DNA of 64,000 bases, taken from NCBI GenBank assembly GCA_025060325.1, contig JANXBW010000003.1:62001-126000 (forward strand). The letters run 5' to 3'. The position numbers were made by a program, and so were the translations under genes. The notes below the pieces were generated by a model. The model saw only the letters and a program-made list of their open reading frames with translations. It was not told where the DNA came from and did not search any database. The stretch is from Thermoguttaceae bacterium (GTDB lineage Bacteria; Planctomycetota; Planctomycetia; Pirellulales; Thermoguttaceae). Each line of letters starts with the position of its first letter. Within the stretch, counting starts at the first letter, position 1. Of this stretch, positions 19,041 through 27,687 are shown piece by piece.

Positions 19041-19769
19041 TTAGAGGTATTCAGCAAAAAGCTCCCTACTTGGATTGGGAATGACCACTTGCGAAACCAA
19101 AAGGCCGCGTTTACGAACTTCTTCCGCGCCTGCTTGAACGGCCGCTCGCACGTCAGCCACGCTGCCCGTCAAGAAGATCAAGCCCTTGCCGCCTAAGGCC
19201 ATCGCCAAGTGAATACGGAAAAGCGTAACGCGACCTGCCTTAGCTGCGACATCAGCCGCTGCGAGGGCGCTTACGGCGCTAAAAGTTTCGATAATCCCTA
19301 GGGCGCCCACATGGTCGCCGTCGAGTGTTACCGATTGTCCGAGGGCAGGGAAGACTGACTCGTGCACATTATTGCAAATCAAATGATCAATGATGGCATG
19401 CTCGGCCTGGGCAAGGGCGGTCCGCATAGAGGCCTCGACCGCGCTGACTGAACCACCAATGACAATCAAATATTTGCCCGAGCAGATTGTCCGCCCCAAA
19501 AGGAGCTGCACAGCGGCCGCCTTGAGCATATCATCCTGAATCTGATAGCCGACACCAATGCTTGATAGCTCAATTGCGCCGATTGATCGCATTTCCGGTA
19601 ATGGCGACATCTCTTTTCCCCAACGCGTAAAGCCTGATCTGTCAACCTCGTTTTCACGAATTAACTTGTTGATCAACCCATCGCGGTCAATGTGCGATTT
19701 TTGCCGAAGGAAGCCCATCTCCCGGTTTTTCCGGTGAGCTTGTTTCCGGTCGATGGGCGCCTCGGACAC
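19041..19769 (-). CDS. pduT: PduT-like tandem-BMC (BMC-T) shell protein with possible N-terminal extension
   Basis: Two BMC domains in tandem: ~61-145 (SIGAIELSSIG) and ~148-235 (VGALGIIETFSAV). They form trimeric pseudohexameric microcompartment shell tiles. The segment GRTICSGKYLIVIGG matches the PduT pore region, where a Cys (Cys96 here) holds a [4Fe-4S] cluster. The frame opens with a GTG at 19769, immediately after the stop of the PduS gene. Typical PduT (~184 aa) would start at ATG 19610 (ggggaaaag upstream) or 19592. If GTG is used, there is a charged ~55-residue extension. PduT and PduS are known partners in electron transfer across the shell. Other shell genes are not in the window. 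Confidence 0.88.
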   Translation of the reverse strand: MSEAPIDRKQAHRKNREMGFLRQKSHIDRDGLINKLIRENEVDRSGFTRWGKEMSPLPEMRSIGAIELSSIGVGYQIQDDMLKAAAVQLLLGRTICSGKYLIVIGGSVSAVEASMRTALAQAEHAIIDHLICNNVHESVFPALGQSVTLDGDHVGALGIIETFSAVSALAAADVAAKAGRVTLFRIHLAMALGGKGLIFLTGSVADVRAAVQAGAEEVRKRGLLVSQVVIPNPSRELFAEYL

Positions 19770-21119
19770 TTACCTTGCGCTTTGTGTTTGCAATTTGATC
19801 CAAACGATCCCGTTTTCAATAGCGGACACAACGCCGTCGACCGAAGCGTGAACCGGCGCTCCAAGGGCCGGCTTACCACTCACCACTGGGGGCCGACCCA
19901 GAACTTGACCCTTTGTCACAGCTTGACCGACGCGGACGATCGGTTCGCAGGGAGCACCAGCATGTTGTTTGAGGGGTATCCCCACCCGCTCAAGCGCTGG
20001 TCTTTTCTCGATTAAATGGCCCTCATTGCGGAACCGTTGCAGGCCCAGCTTGTGGATGAGCCGGTCGATCGGGATACGCCGATCAGCCAAGTGGAGCCGC
20101 GGCCGCATCTGATCAAAGGGCGCGTTCTGCCAACGCTTACCCTCGGCAAGGAGCCGGCGCTTATTTTCCGCGCAAACATTTTTCGGGTCGAGATCTTCCG
20201 GGCAAGCGTAGAGTGAACAAACGTTGCATTCGCAGCAAAACACTGTGCCGGCCACATCCGATTGCCCGACCAGATTAAAGCCCAAACTTCGCATCGCCCG
20301 ATGCGGCTCGATGGGGTGGCCTAGCAACCACCGGGGGCAGAACTGCGTGCAATAGCCACATTGATCGCAAGCGCTTCGGCCGATGCGGACAATTTGTTTC
20401 CAAGTTTGCAAATAGCGCTGGGCTAGGGGATGGTCTTGGGGCAAGACAATCACAGCCCCTAAAGTTTTGTCAACAAGGGTAGCCGGGTCAGTCGTCACCC
20501 GACCCATCATCACTCCGCCCAGGAAGTAGCACGGCCGATCAGTGGTGGCACCGCCGGCAAGTTCAACACAGTGCCCAATCGACGCACCAATTGGCACCCG
20601 CACCGTGACCGGTTGGCGAACCGCACCTGCGACCGTGAGGAACTTTTCTATGACCGGTTCCGCGGCCGCCTTAGCCAGGTTAAGGGCCGTTTCCACGTTG
20701 ATCACCACCGCTCCTACCACAAGAGGGATGCCGCCAGGGGGAATCAACCGGCCCAACGTATCATAAACAAGGATGAATTCATCGCCAGAAGGGTAACTGT
20801 CAGTAAGCGGGGCGATTTCAGCCCAAGTGGGGAGCTGTTTACGAAGGGTGTCAATGACATCATGATACTTCCCTTTGACACCCACAACGGCCCGGCGAGC
20901 GCCCACCAGCTCCTTGGCGCAGGCCAGGCCCGCCATCACTTCCTCAGGAAAGTGTTTGAGGATCTCTTTGTCTTTGTGGAGGAGCGGCTCGCACTCCGCC
21001 CCGTTGAGAACCACTGTATCCACCTGCGCTTTGAGTTTAACATGGGTGGGGAAGCCGGCCCCACCAGCCCCAACGATGCCCGCCTCCGCCACTTGCTCGA
21101 CAGTCACTCCCGCGACCAT
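19770..21119 (-). CDS. pduS: PduS/RnfC-like iron-sulfur flavoprotein (microcompartment cobalamin reductase type)
   Basis: 449 aa. The N-terminus GIVGAGGAGFPTHVK and NGAECEPLL match the FMN/NADH-binding fold of RnfC/NuoF proteins. An SLBB region follows (~130-240). Two [4Fe-4S] motifs are present: CDQCGYCTQFCP and CCECNVCSLYACP. The C-terminal ~60 residues form a barrel-sandwich-like domain (GAPVHASVDGVVSAIENG). In Pdu systems PduS reduces cobalamin inside the compartment and docks on PduT. It stands directly before the PduT-like gene (TAA then GTG), as in pdu operons. RnfC itself is unlikely because no other rnf genes flank it. Confidence 0.88.
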   Translation of the reverse strand: MVAGVTVEQVAEAGIVGAGGAGFPTHVKLKAQVDTVVLNGAECEPLLHKDKEILKHFPEEVMAGLACAKELVGARRAVVGVKGKYHDVIDTLRKQLPTWAEIAPLTDSYPSGDEFILVYDTLGRLIPPGGIPLVVGAVVINVETALNLAKAAAEPVIEKFLTVAGAVRQPVTVRVPIGASIGHCVELAGGATTDRPCYFLGGVMMGRVTTDPATLVDKTLGAVIVLPQDHPLAQRYLQTWKQIVRIGRSACDQCGYCTQFCPRWLLGHPIEPHRAMRSLGFNLVGQSDVAGTVFCCECNVCSLYACPEDLDPKNVCAENKRRLLAEGKRWQNAPFDQMRPRLHLADRRIPIDRLIHKLGLQRFRNEGHLIEKRPALERVGIPLKQHAGAPCEPIVRVGQAVTKGQVLGRPPVVSGKPALGAPVHASVDGVVSAIENGIVWIKLQTQSAR

Positions 21120-21216
21120 GAATCGACCATCCTTATTAGAGGCAAATCAGTGAACCCAAGCACAGTATCCCAGCTTTTTGATCAAGTATACATCTTCCCG
21201 AAAATTCCCGGAATAA

Positions 21217-21240
21217 TTTTTTCGGCAAATTCCGAAAAAT
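21217..21240. promoter_or_regulatory. A/T-rich inverted repeat about 100 bp upstream of pduS
   Basis: attttttcgg-type left arm and ccgaaaaat right arm around a caaatt loop: at least 8 perfect pairs. It is a candidate operator or hairpin in the pduS leader. Similar CGGAAATT-type motifs recur in other intergenic regions here. Confidence 0.4.
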
Positions 21241-21293
21241 TGTTGCCAGCGATTAGACCCTAAGATCGTGCCAGGAAGGAATCGAAGCCGGCG

Positions 21294-21331
21294 CCCTCCC
21301 CCGCCTGCAGGTGGCAGGCGATGGGAGGGCC
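21294..21331. terminator. GC-rich hairpin downstream of the glycosidase-like gene
   Basis: gccctccc pairs with gggagggc and cgcctgc with gcaggcg around a short loop: 15 pairs with a small internal asymmetry. It is very stable. No T-run on the minus strand, so it may be an RNA-stability hairpin rather than a classical terminator. Confidence 0.5.
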
Positions 21332-21448
21332 AAGGAGCAACTGGCAACGGCAATCGATGGGAGATCGCTCAGGCGCAAGCCTCGGGGCTTCTGGGGAATA
21401 GCCCCGGCCAGATCCCACCGGTTGCTTGTGGCCCGGGGCCGTTGCATG

Positions 21449-24088
21449 TTACTCCGGCTGAGGAGTTTTCGTTTCTCCAAGGGGGATTGTATCCCGGCCT
21501 GTACCCACAACATCCACAATGCGTCTTCCATCGATGACGATTTGATAGCGGATTCCGGGTGTGCTCCTCACCACGGCCGTGCCGGCCTCCACCCGCACCG
21601 GAAACGGAGCCACCACCCGGTGTCCATCGCCGGTGGCCACCACGGGGCGATGGATCTCGCCACGAATGGCTCGGTCCAGGCTGACGATCGCACAAGGATT
21701 GATAAAGGGCCCTTGCCGATGCTGTTCACGAATGCGCAGCGCATCCGGCAAAAGCCCGGCATAGCTTCCTTGCTCCCGGGGCACCTGCATCTGCTGGGCA
21801 GCTACGAGGATCCCCTCGGCCAGACGCCGCCAATCGATGGTGTTGTCATAAGGTGCTAGCATGTTGACCGCATAGGCGTAAACGATGCCGCACCACTGAA
21901 CCGGAAGTCCCATCCAGTTAGGTGACCGATAGTGGGTTGCCCCGTACACCGGAATAGTAGCGTAAACCATAATCGGGTATTCACCCCAGAGGTAAACAAA
22001 CGGAATCCCGCTCAAAGCCCATCGGCGAGCTTCCTTAAGGAAATCTTCTCGGCCGGTGAGTTCATACCCTCGAACGTAAGCTCGAACCAGCTCGGCCGAG
22101 GCCAAGATGTCCGGCGTGTGGAGCGATAGCTCCCACGTCTGTGCCCCCCTAGGAACGCAGAACCGCTTCATGTACTCAAGTGTCTTCAGTCCTGCCTCCA
22201 GGGCTTGCTGGTCGCCTAAGAAATAGGCCGCCTCAAGAAGCAGGGCTGCCGGCCGCGCGCAGTGGCCGCTGGCCGTGTCCTCAAAATGACCACGTTGAAA
22301 CTGGCCCCGATACCGGAAGGAACCGTCCGGCTCTTGTGAACGAAGAAGTTGCTCGGTCCGCGCCCGGAGGTGGGCAAGCCACTGATCGGCTCGGCCAGTA
22401 AGAAGCCAGGCCACCTCGTTAGGCAAATGCGCACCATTGGGCACAAGCTGGGGGACATCCGGGAGCTTTCCCGAAAGATGCCAAATCGTTGATACCATGT
22501 CCACGTAAAACTGCCGGGTCCAATTGAGCTCGACACAATGCCCCCAACCATTGGCGTCCCGCAGCGGGCCTTCCGTCAACGCCCAGAGGCAAAGTTGGTC
22601 CTGATCCTCCTGGGAACGCGGACGTGGAGGAACAGGGGGCAATCCATGCTTGCCTACCGCCCAAAGGATGCAATCCTCCAGCCGCCCCGACGCCACTCGG
22701 ATTGTTGATTTAATCGCCGCTCCTTGAAGAGACATCCGGTGCTCTGCCGTCCCGTCGAAAAAGTTGGGCGTTGCATAAATTGGTTGGAGATTCATATCCC
22801 CCCATGTCATGGCAACACTGGCTGCCGGCGTGACAAATGCCATAAGCGGCATCGTCACTTTGAGCCGGTCAGGCGCAAAGCGGATATGCTCTTCCGTTTC
22901 GATGTCGGCTTTGGAGGAGCTAGGTTCCCCTTTACCCAAATATTCCAAGCCGGCAAAAAGGCCTTGCTCAAGTGGCCCGAACACTCGGACGACGGGGCCT
23001 TCCAGGCAAGCCCAACCGGGGGGCGAACTGGGCTCCTTTCCCGAGGATGTGGCCTCATGACTCTCTTCGGTCCATAGATCGACAACAAGTTCCTCTTTAG
23101 TCTGTCGTAGACAAACACGCACGCTACGCCATCCGAGCAGACACTCGCCATTTGCTTTGCGGAGAAGCTCAAGCGGCGGGACGCTGCCGAAAACTCCGGG
23201 TGCTTCGGGGTTGCCTTCGCCAACAATCGGCGCAAGTGCACAGATGGTCTTGCCGCTGCGGCGAAGCCTGGCCACGTTTTCTTGTGGACAAACCTCTAGG
23301 GTAAAGGAAGCGTCCTTCTGTGCACTACAGTCAACCCAGCTTGCCGGAAAGTCGTCATGATACAGAAACACTCGCCGGCTTACCGAGGGAAGACCCTCAC
23401 AGCGGACCTCAAGCGTTACCTCATCCAGAAGGCGGTTTCGCTTCACGGGGCGAAGGACGAGCCGGCTCTCGCCAGCCGGGATTTCCTCCCAGTCCTCTGC
23501 CCACTGGCACCGAACGGCCCTGGAACCGTGATTTCTTAAGCGAAATTCCACAGCGTTTTCAACTTTGCGGACACGGTCAATTTCCAGTGGATGAAAAGTG
23601 AAACTAGCCACGGAAACCGACTTAATCTCATATCGGCCAGGCGCCGAGCCAGGATCGATGCGCAATTGTCGCAAACCACCAGGCGTGGGCAAATCAAACG
23701 TGTATTCATGCCACTGGCCATCAGGGATAATCGCCACGTGCCGCGCGCGGGCCTCGGAGAAGCCTGGTTGCTGGCCCGTCGACCAATAGACAGAAAGCCC
23801 ACCCGGCTTCGTTGTGCGGTGTACAACTGTCACCCGGCAGCGCGGACCCGGCAGCTGGAGGTCGGCCGCCATGTAGGGGTCTATGCCCTCGCTTGTAATG
23901 ACCAAAATTCCTTCGTCTACTGCCAGGCGGCACTGGCTAAGTGCCCGAAAGCCCGCCGTATCCCGGGTAAACGCGATGGTTTGGGTCTGTTGTACCACCA
24001 CCGGGCGGGGAACCGGGTTGATGACAAGCTCTTCTACTTGCAGAAAAAGTCCAGCAGCAAGACTAACTGCAAACGTCCACATCGGCAT
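21449..24088 (-). CDS. Exported glycoside-hydrolase-like protein (alpha/alpha-barrel C-terminal half)
   Basis: About 879 aa from the ATG at 24088; a GTG at 24094 is also in frame. The N-terminus (WTFAVSLAAGLFLQ) is a signal peptide. The first ~500 residues are beta-rich, with a carbohydrate-binding-like segment (GQWHEYTFDLPTPGG). The C-terminal ~300 residues are helical repeats with aromatic motifs (EPDGSFRYRG, GHCARPAALLLEAAYFLG, YGATHYRSPNWMGL), resembling six-hairpin glycosidases such as rhamnosidase-, GH88/105- or heparinase-like barrels. I cannot fix a family or its catalytic acids. The neighbouring ceramidase-like gene is divergent. It probably handles an extracellular polysaccharide. 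Confidence 0.7.
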   Translation of the reverse strand: MPMWTFAVSLAAGLFLQVEELVINPVPRPVVVQQTQTIAFTRDTAGFRALSQCRLAVDEGILVITSEGIDPYMAADLQLPGPRCRVTVVHRTTKPGGLSVYWSTGQQPGFSEARARHVAIIPDGQWHEYTFDLPTPGGLRQLRIDPGSAPGRYEIKSVSVASFTFHPLEIDRVRKVENAVEFRLRNHGSRAVRCQWAEDWEEIPAGESRLVLRPVKRNRLLDEVTLEVRCEGLPSVSRRVFLYHDDFPASWVDCSAQKDASFTLEVCPQENVARLRRSGKTICALAPIVGEGNPEAPGVFGSVPPLELLRKANGECLLGWRSVRVCLRQTKEELVVDLWTEESHEATSSGKEPSSPPGWACLEGPVVRVFGPLEQGLFAGLEYLGKGEPSSSKADIETEEHIRFAPDRLKVTMPLMAFVTPAASVAMTWGDMNLQPIYATPNFFDGTAEHRMSLQGAAIKSTIRVASGRLEDCILWAVGKHGLPPVPPRPRSQEDQDQLCLWALTEGPLRDANGWGHCVELNWTRQFYVDMVSTIWHLSGKLPDVPQLVPNGAHLPNEVAWLLTGRADQWLAHLRARTEQLLRSQEPDGSFRYRGQFQRGHFEDTASGHCARPAALLLEAAYFLGDQQALEAGLKTLEYMKRFCVPRGAQTWELSLHTPDILASAELVRAYVRGYELTGREDFLKEARRWALSGIPFVYLWGEYPIMVYATIPVYGATHYRSPNWMGLPVQWCGIVYAYAVNMLAPYDNTIDWRRLAEGILVAAQQMQVPREQGSYAGLLPDALRIREQHRQGPFINPCAIVSLDRAIRGEIHRPVVATGDGHRVVAPFPVRVEAGTAVVRSTPGIRYQIVIDGRRIVDVVGTGRDTIPLGETKTPQPE

Positions 24089-24094
24089 GGTCAC

Positions 24095-24496
24095 TTGTCC
24101 CCGATAGGAAGGGTTGATGCGTGTGTACGAAGTATCCCTTGGATAAAGTCTCCGGACCGACCCCTACTACTTGGCCTCGGCGGAGCGGCAACCCGACGGC
24201 GACTTTGCGCTTCCTTAAACCGGCCAAAGGCAAACCTCATGGCCAACCTGCTTCACGGGGAAAACGCCTTTGGCCAATAGGCCGTGCTTCCTCGGGCCCG
24301 ACTTTCTTTGCACCCTTTTGGGCTGTATGATAACGCAAGCTAAGACCAGGCCCAAGTGGCATGAGTCGGCCACTTTAGCCGGCTCTGGCAGAGGCAAACC
24401 ATGGGGGCGCCTCAAGTCGACTTCGGTAGCCGGGTGGTTCGGCAAGCCCACGTAGCAACCGCCGCAGTCTGTTTCTTGTCAATGGAGGTCAGCTCG
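24095..24496. promoter_or_regulatory. Divergent promoter region with two perfect inverted repeats
   Basis: About 400 bp between the minus-strand glycosidase-like gene and the plus-strand ceramidase-like gene. ggccaaaggc (24222-24231) pairs with gcctttggcc (24266-24275). aagtggc (24354-24360) pairs with gccactt (24369-24375) around an 8-nt loop. Both are candidate regulator sites or RNA hairpins. No -10/-35 pair is clear. Confidence 0.4.
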
Positions 24497-25978
24497 ATGA
24501 GACGAAGATTGCCGGTTTTTTGCCCCGGCGGAGGGTTAATTCTCCTCGGCTTCTGTATGCTCGGTTTGACCTTCCCTCTTTGGGCCGAGGAGCCGCCGCG
24601 GAAGACGCTTAAAGCTGGGGCCGCAATGACGAATGTGACGCCATTTCTTGACATGCCCATCGTGGGAGGCTGGACTTCGCCGGCGGCAACACACATCCAC
24701 GATGAGCTCTGGGCACGGGCAATTGTGCTCGACAACGGTCAAAAGCGACTAGCCATCGTGATCGTTGACAACATTGGGCCCTCCCGGGCAGTTTATGATG
24801 CAGCCAAAAAGATGATCCAAGAGAAGACGGGCATCCCACCTGAGAACGTGATGATGGCAGGGACCCACACTCATTCGTCTACAAGTGGCCGGGGGAATCG
24901 CCTTTTTGATTCGGACGAACCTTTTACGGACTATCAGGCTTTTCTTGCGCGCCGCATGGCTGATGCTGTCCGGGTTGCTGCTAACAATCTGGCGCCGGCG
25001 CACATTGCTTGGGGTTCTGCCGAGGAACCTACGCAAGTGTTTAACCGCCGGTATTTCATGAAGCCCGGCACACCAACCCCTAACCCCTTTGGTGGGACCG
25101 ACCAGGTGGTGATGAATCCCGGCCAGGGGAATCCCAACATCCTAAAGGCGGCCGGGCCGACTGATCCGCAAATTTGTTTTCTTTCCATCAGATCGCCGGA
25201 AGGTCGCCCCATTGCCCTGTTGGCCAATTATGGCTTGCACTATGTCGGACCGGGTTTAAGCACCGTGATTTCTGCTGATTATTTCGGTGTTTTCGCCGAC
25301 CGGATCCAGGAACTTTTGGGGGCCGATCGGCTTGATCCACCGTTTGTCGGTATCCTCTCCAACGGGGCAAGTGGCGATATTAACAACATAAATTGGCTGC
25401 AGAAGGAAGATCGCCGTTGGGCACCGTATGAGCGAATGCGATTTGTTGCTCACTTGGTCGCCCAGCGTGTTCACGAAGCGCTCCAGAATGTCACCTATCA
25501 TGATTGGGTCGAGCTTGATGCGGTGGCCACTGATCTACCCATTCGCATGCGTAAACCAACGCCGGAGCAGATCGAATATGCCAAAAACATCCTCGCCAAG
25601 CCGGCGGATGCTCCCCGATATCACATCCACGAGCGGACATACGCCGAGCGAGTCCTCAACCTAGCCGATGCTCCCGAAGAGGCAAACATCCCGCTTCAGG
25701 TCTTTCGTATTGGCCAAGTGGGCATCTGCGCGATGCCGTTTGAGGTGTTTTGCGAAATTGGTCTTGAGCTTAAACAAAAAAGCCCATTACCGCTAACGTT
25801 TGTGATTTCCCACGCCAATGGTCATTATGGTTATCTGCCCACGCCGGAACAACATGCCTTAGGCGGATACGAGACATGGCTGGGAACAAACCGGGTAGAA
25901 ATCGAGGCATCCGTAAAGATCGTCAACTGCTTGCTTGACATGCTGCGAAAGGTCTCCGGAAGCGCCTCAGGCAAATGA
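24497..25978 (+). CDS. Exported neutral/alkaline ceramidase-like hydrolase
   Basis: 493 aa from the ATG at 24497, with ggagg eleven bases upstream. An N-terminal signal peptide (residues ~1-31, ending LWAEE) indicates export. The core matches the N-terminal catalytic domain of neutral ceramidases: KAGAAMTNVTP at the start, AGTHTHSSTSG (zinc ligands), NYGLHYVGPG and a SNGASGDINN segment where the family has its nucleophile loop. At 493 aa it is shorter than true ceramidases (~640-780 aa) and lacks the C-terminal immunoglobulin-like domain, so the substrate may differ. Planctomycetes carry many such paralogues. Transcribed alone from the divergent region. Confidence 0.85.
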   Translation: MRRRLPVFCPGGGLILLGFCMLGLTFPLWAEEPPRKTLKAGAAMTNVTPFLDMPIVGGWTSPAATHIHDELWARAIVLDNGQKRLAIVIVDNIGPSRAVYDAAKKMIQEKTGIPPENVMMAGTHTHSSTSGRGNRLFDSDEPFTDYQAFLARRMADAVRVAANNLAPAHIAWGSAEEPTQVFNRRYFMKPGTPTPNPFGGTDQVVMNPGQGNPNILKAAGPTDPQICFLSIRSPEGRPIALLANYGLHYVGPGLSTVISADYFGVFADRIQELLGADRLDPPFVGILSNGASGDINNINWLQKEDRRWAPYERMRFVAHLVAQRVHEALQNVTYHDWVELDAVATDLPIRMRKPTPEQIEYAKNILAKPADAPRYHIHERTYAERVLNLADAPEEANIPLQVFRIGQVGICAMPFEVFCEIGLELKQKSPLPLTFVISHANGHYGYLPTPEQHALGGYETWLGTNRVEIEASVKIVNCLLDMLRKVSGSASGK

Positions 25979-26207
25979 AACCGCCGGGTTATTTGGCGCA
26001 GCCAAGCGACAATCATAAACAAAAACCAGCAAGCGCTTGAGATAATCTCAGTGGGCTGCGGCCGGTTGGGCGAGATAATTGCCGAAAATTTCCGTGCGCA
26101 GAAGGCTCTGCGGCGGAAACCCTCATTGATTTGGGTTCCGAAGGGCTTCCCCGCCAAATAGGCACAGGGAGGCTCGTGGCGATTTGACTTGCCAAGGCTA
26201 ACAAGTT

Positions 26208-26228
26208 AAGCTTTTGCCACAAAAGCTT
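26208..26228 (+). terminator. Perfect hairpin downstream of the ceramidase-like gene
   Basis: aagctttt pairs with aaaagctt around gccac: eight perfect pairs with a 5-nt loop. It lies 230 nt past the stop codon. No T-run follows, so the terminator role is uncertain. Confidence 0.35.
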
Positions 26229-26356
26229 GAATAGTCATCAATATCAGGCCTTCACCTGGGGCAGTCCCTCTTGGCGGTTAAAGTCCTCTTGTTGAAGAAC
26301 CCGGCAAGCCGGCTGTCCGTTTATGGTAGTAGTGGTCAACGATACGGCTGACGCGT

Positions 26357-26385
26357 TTGGCATGGGGTGCCTTTTGGCATAATCC
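26357..26385 (+). promoter_or_regulatory. Sigma-70-like promoter candidate
   Basis: ttggca (26357-26362), a 17-bp spacer and taatcc (26380-26385), about 125 bp before the Tat TIM-barrel gene. Based on consensus similarity only. Confidence 0.25.
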
Positions 26386-26509
26386 GGGCTAGTGGGGGAG
26401 GCATGTGGTTTTGTGCGACGGGGCACTCTGTGGGACGTCGCAAAGGGAGGCGGTGTCTTAGGGTTAGTTTTTCGTTTACAACCAAAAATGGGAACTGTGG
26501 AGGTAAGTC

Positions 26510-27445
26510 ATGGCAACCGCGAGTTTTGGGCATCAGGGTCGGTCTTTCAAGCTTGAGCGGCGAAAATTCCTAGGTGCTTCGACTTTTGTCGCAACGGGTT
26601 TGCTTGCGTACCCGTATGTCTCTAATGGGTCGACGGCTATGGCGGGCGAAGCGAAGGGGGCGGCAGAGAAGCTCGGCTGGAAGCTTGCTTGTCAACTGTA
26701 TACGTTTCGGCGATTTCCCTTCTACGAGGCGATCGAGAGAATTGCCCGTCTAGGTATCAAGCGATTGGAGCCGGCGTTTTTCTTGCGGCTGGCGGCCGAT
26801 CGCCCGGGGCTCACTACAAGCGAAGCTCTGTCGGCCGAGCTCCGCGCGGAAATGAAAAAACGCTTGCAAGCCTTGGGGCTCACGATGCCCAATTACTATG
26901 CCGACCTCACCACGGACCGCAAGCAGGCGCAGCGAGTTTTTCAGTTTGCCCGAGAAATGGGAGTGGAGACCATTGTCTCCGAGCCGCCGCCAGAGGCCTT
27001 CCCGATGCTTGACGAGCTTTGCCAAGAATTCGGCATCAACTTAGCTGTGCACAATCATCCACAGTCTCCAACCTCGCGCTATTGGCATCCGGAGAAAGTG
27101 CTGGCTGTTTGCGAAGGGCGGAGCCAACGTATCGGGGCTTGCTGCGACACCGGTCACTGGGTACGCTCCGGACTTCGGCCAGTCGAATGTCTCCGGATGA
27201 TGAAGGGCCGAATTATTACCATGCACTTGAAAGATGTGGCTGAGTTCGGCAAACCTGAGGCCCGCGATGTCATCTTGGGCACCGGAGTTGCCGGCTACGA
27301 GGCTGTGCTAAAGGAACTCCACGGACAGGGCTTTAAAGGGGTGTTGACAATCGAGTACGAACACGATTCGCCGGAGTTGGAAAACGACGTGGCGGCTTGT
27401 GTGTCCTTTGTGGAAAAGGTGGCTGCTAAGCTACTTGAAGGCTAG
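26510..27445 (+). CDS. Tat-exported TIM-barrel sugar phosphate isomerase/epimerase-like protein
   Basis: 311 aa. ggaggtaag precedes the ATG. The N-terminus has a twin-arginine-like signal (ERRKFLGAS followed by a hydrophobic stretch), typical of planctomycete members. The rest is a xylose-isomerase-like TIM barrel: LACQLYTFRRFPF at strand 1, LAVHNHP in the middle, CCDTGHWVRSG and MHLKDVAEFG with metal-ligand-like Asp/His, and GVLTIEYEHD near the end. These proteins bind a divalent metal and isomerise or epimerise sugars; the substrate is unknown. A second TIM-barrel gene lies 240 bp downstream on the same strand. Confidence 0.88.
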   Translation: MATASFGHQGRSFKLERRKFLGASTFVATGLLAYPYVSNGSTAMAGEAKGAAEKLGWKLACQLYTFRRFPFYEAIERIARLGIKRLEPAFFLRLAADRPGLTTSEALSAELRAEMKKRLQALGLTMPNYYADLTTDRKQAQRVFQFAREMGVETIVSEPPPEAFPMLDELCQEFGINLAVHNHPQSPTSRYWHPEKVLAVCEGRSQRIGACCDTGHWVRSGLRPVECLRMMKGRIITMHLKDVAEFGKPEARDVILGTGVAGYEAVLKELHGQGFKGVLTIEYEHDSPELENDVAACVSFVEKVAAKLLEG

Positions 27446-27687
27446 GAGACAGTGGCCCGAGGCGCTGGCCGGCAATCCGTGCTGCTGCACGGTGGAAATA
27501 GCTTATTGGCGGTGGCGTCCAATTAGTCCCGATAAAGTCACAATGGCGTTTGCCACTTCGAAGTGGGTGGGGCACGTACCCGTCGCAACGTGCTTCGTGC
27601 TCGCTGAAGCTACCAGGTTGGGGGAGGCAGAGGCGGATCTCAGGGTCAAGCCGTCGCTTTTCGTAAACAACCCGGAGGGTGGCGATT

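Larger units (their letters stand above)
21120..21448. other. Intergenic region upstream of pduS with two hairpins
   Basis: 329 bp between the glycosidase-like gene and pduS, both minus. It holds an A/T-rich hairpin at 21217-21240 and a GC-rich hairpin at 21294-21331, listed separately. No gene is supported. Confidence 0.5.
25979..26509. other. Intergenic region with a hairpin and a promoter-like site
   Basis: 531 bp between two plus-strand genes. It holds the hairpin at 26208-26228 and the promoter-like pair at 26357-26385. I see no gene. Confidence 0.5.

Noticed and set aside
21271-21346. 76-nt tRNA-like stretch on the minus strand with a ttcgatt loop
   Set aside because: The T-stem does not pair and only five acceptor pairs form. 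The strong hairpin inside (21294-21331) explains the structure better.
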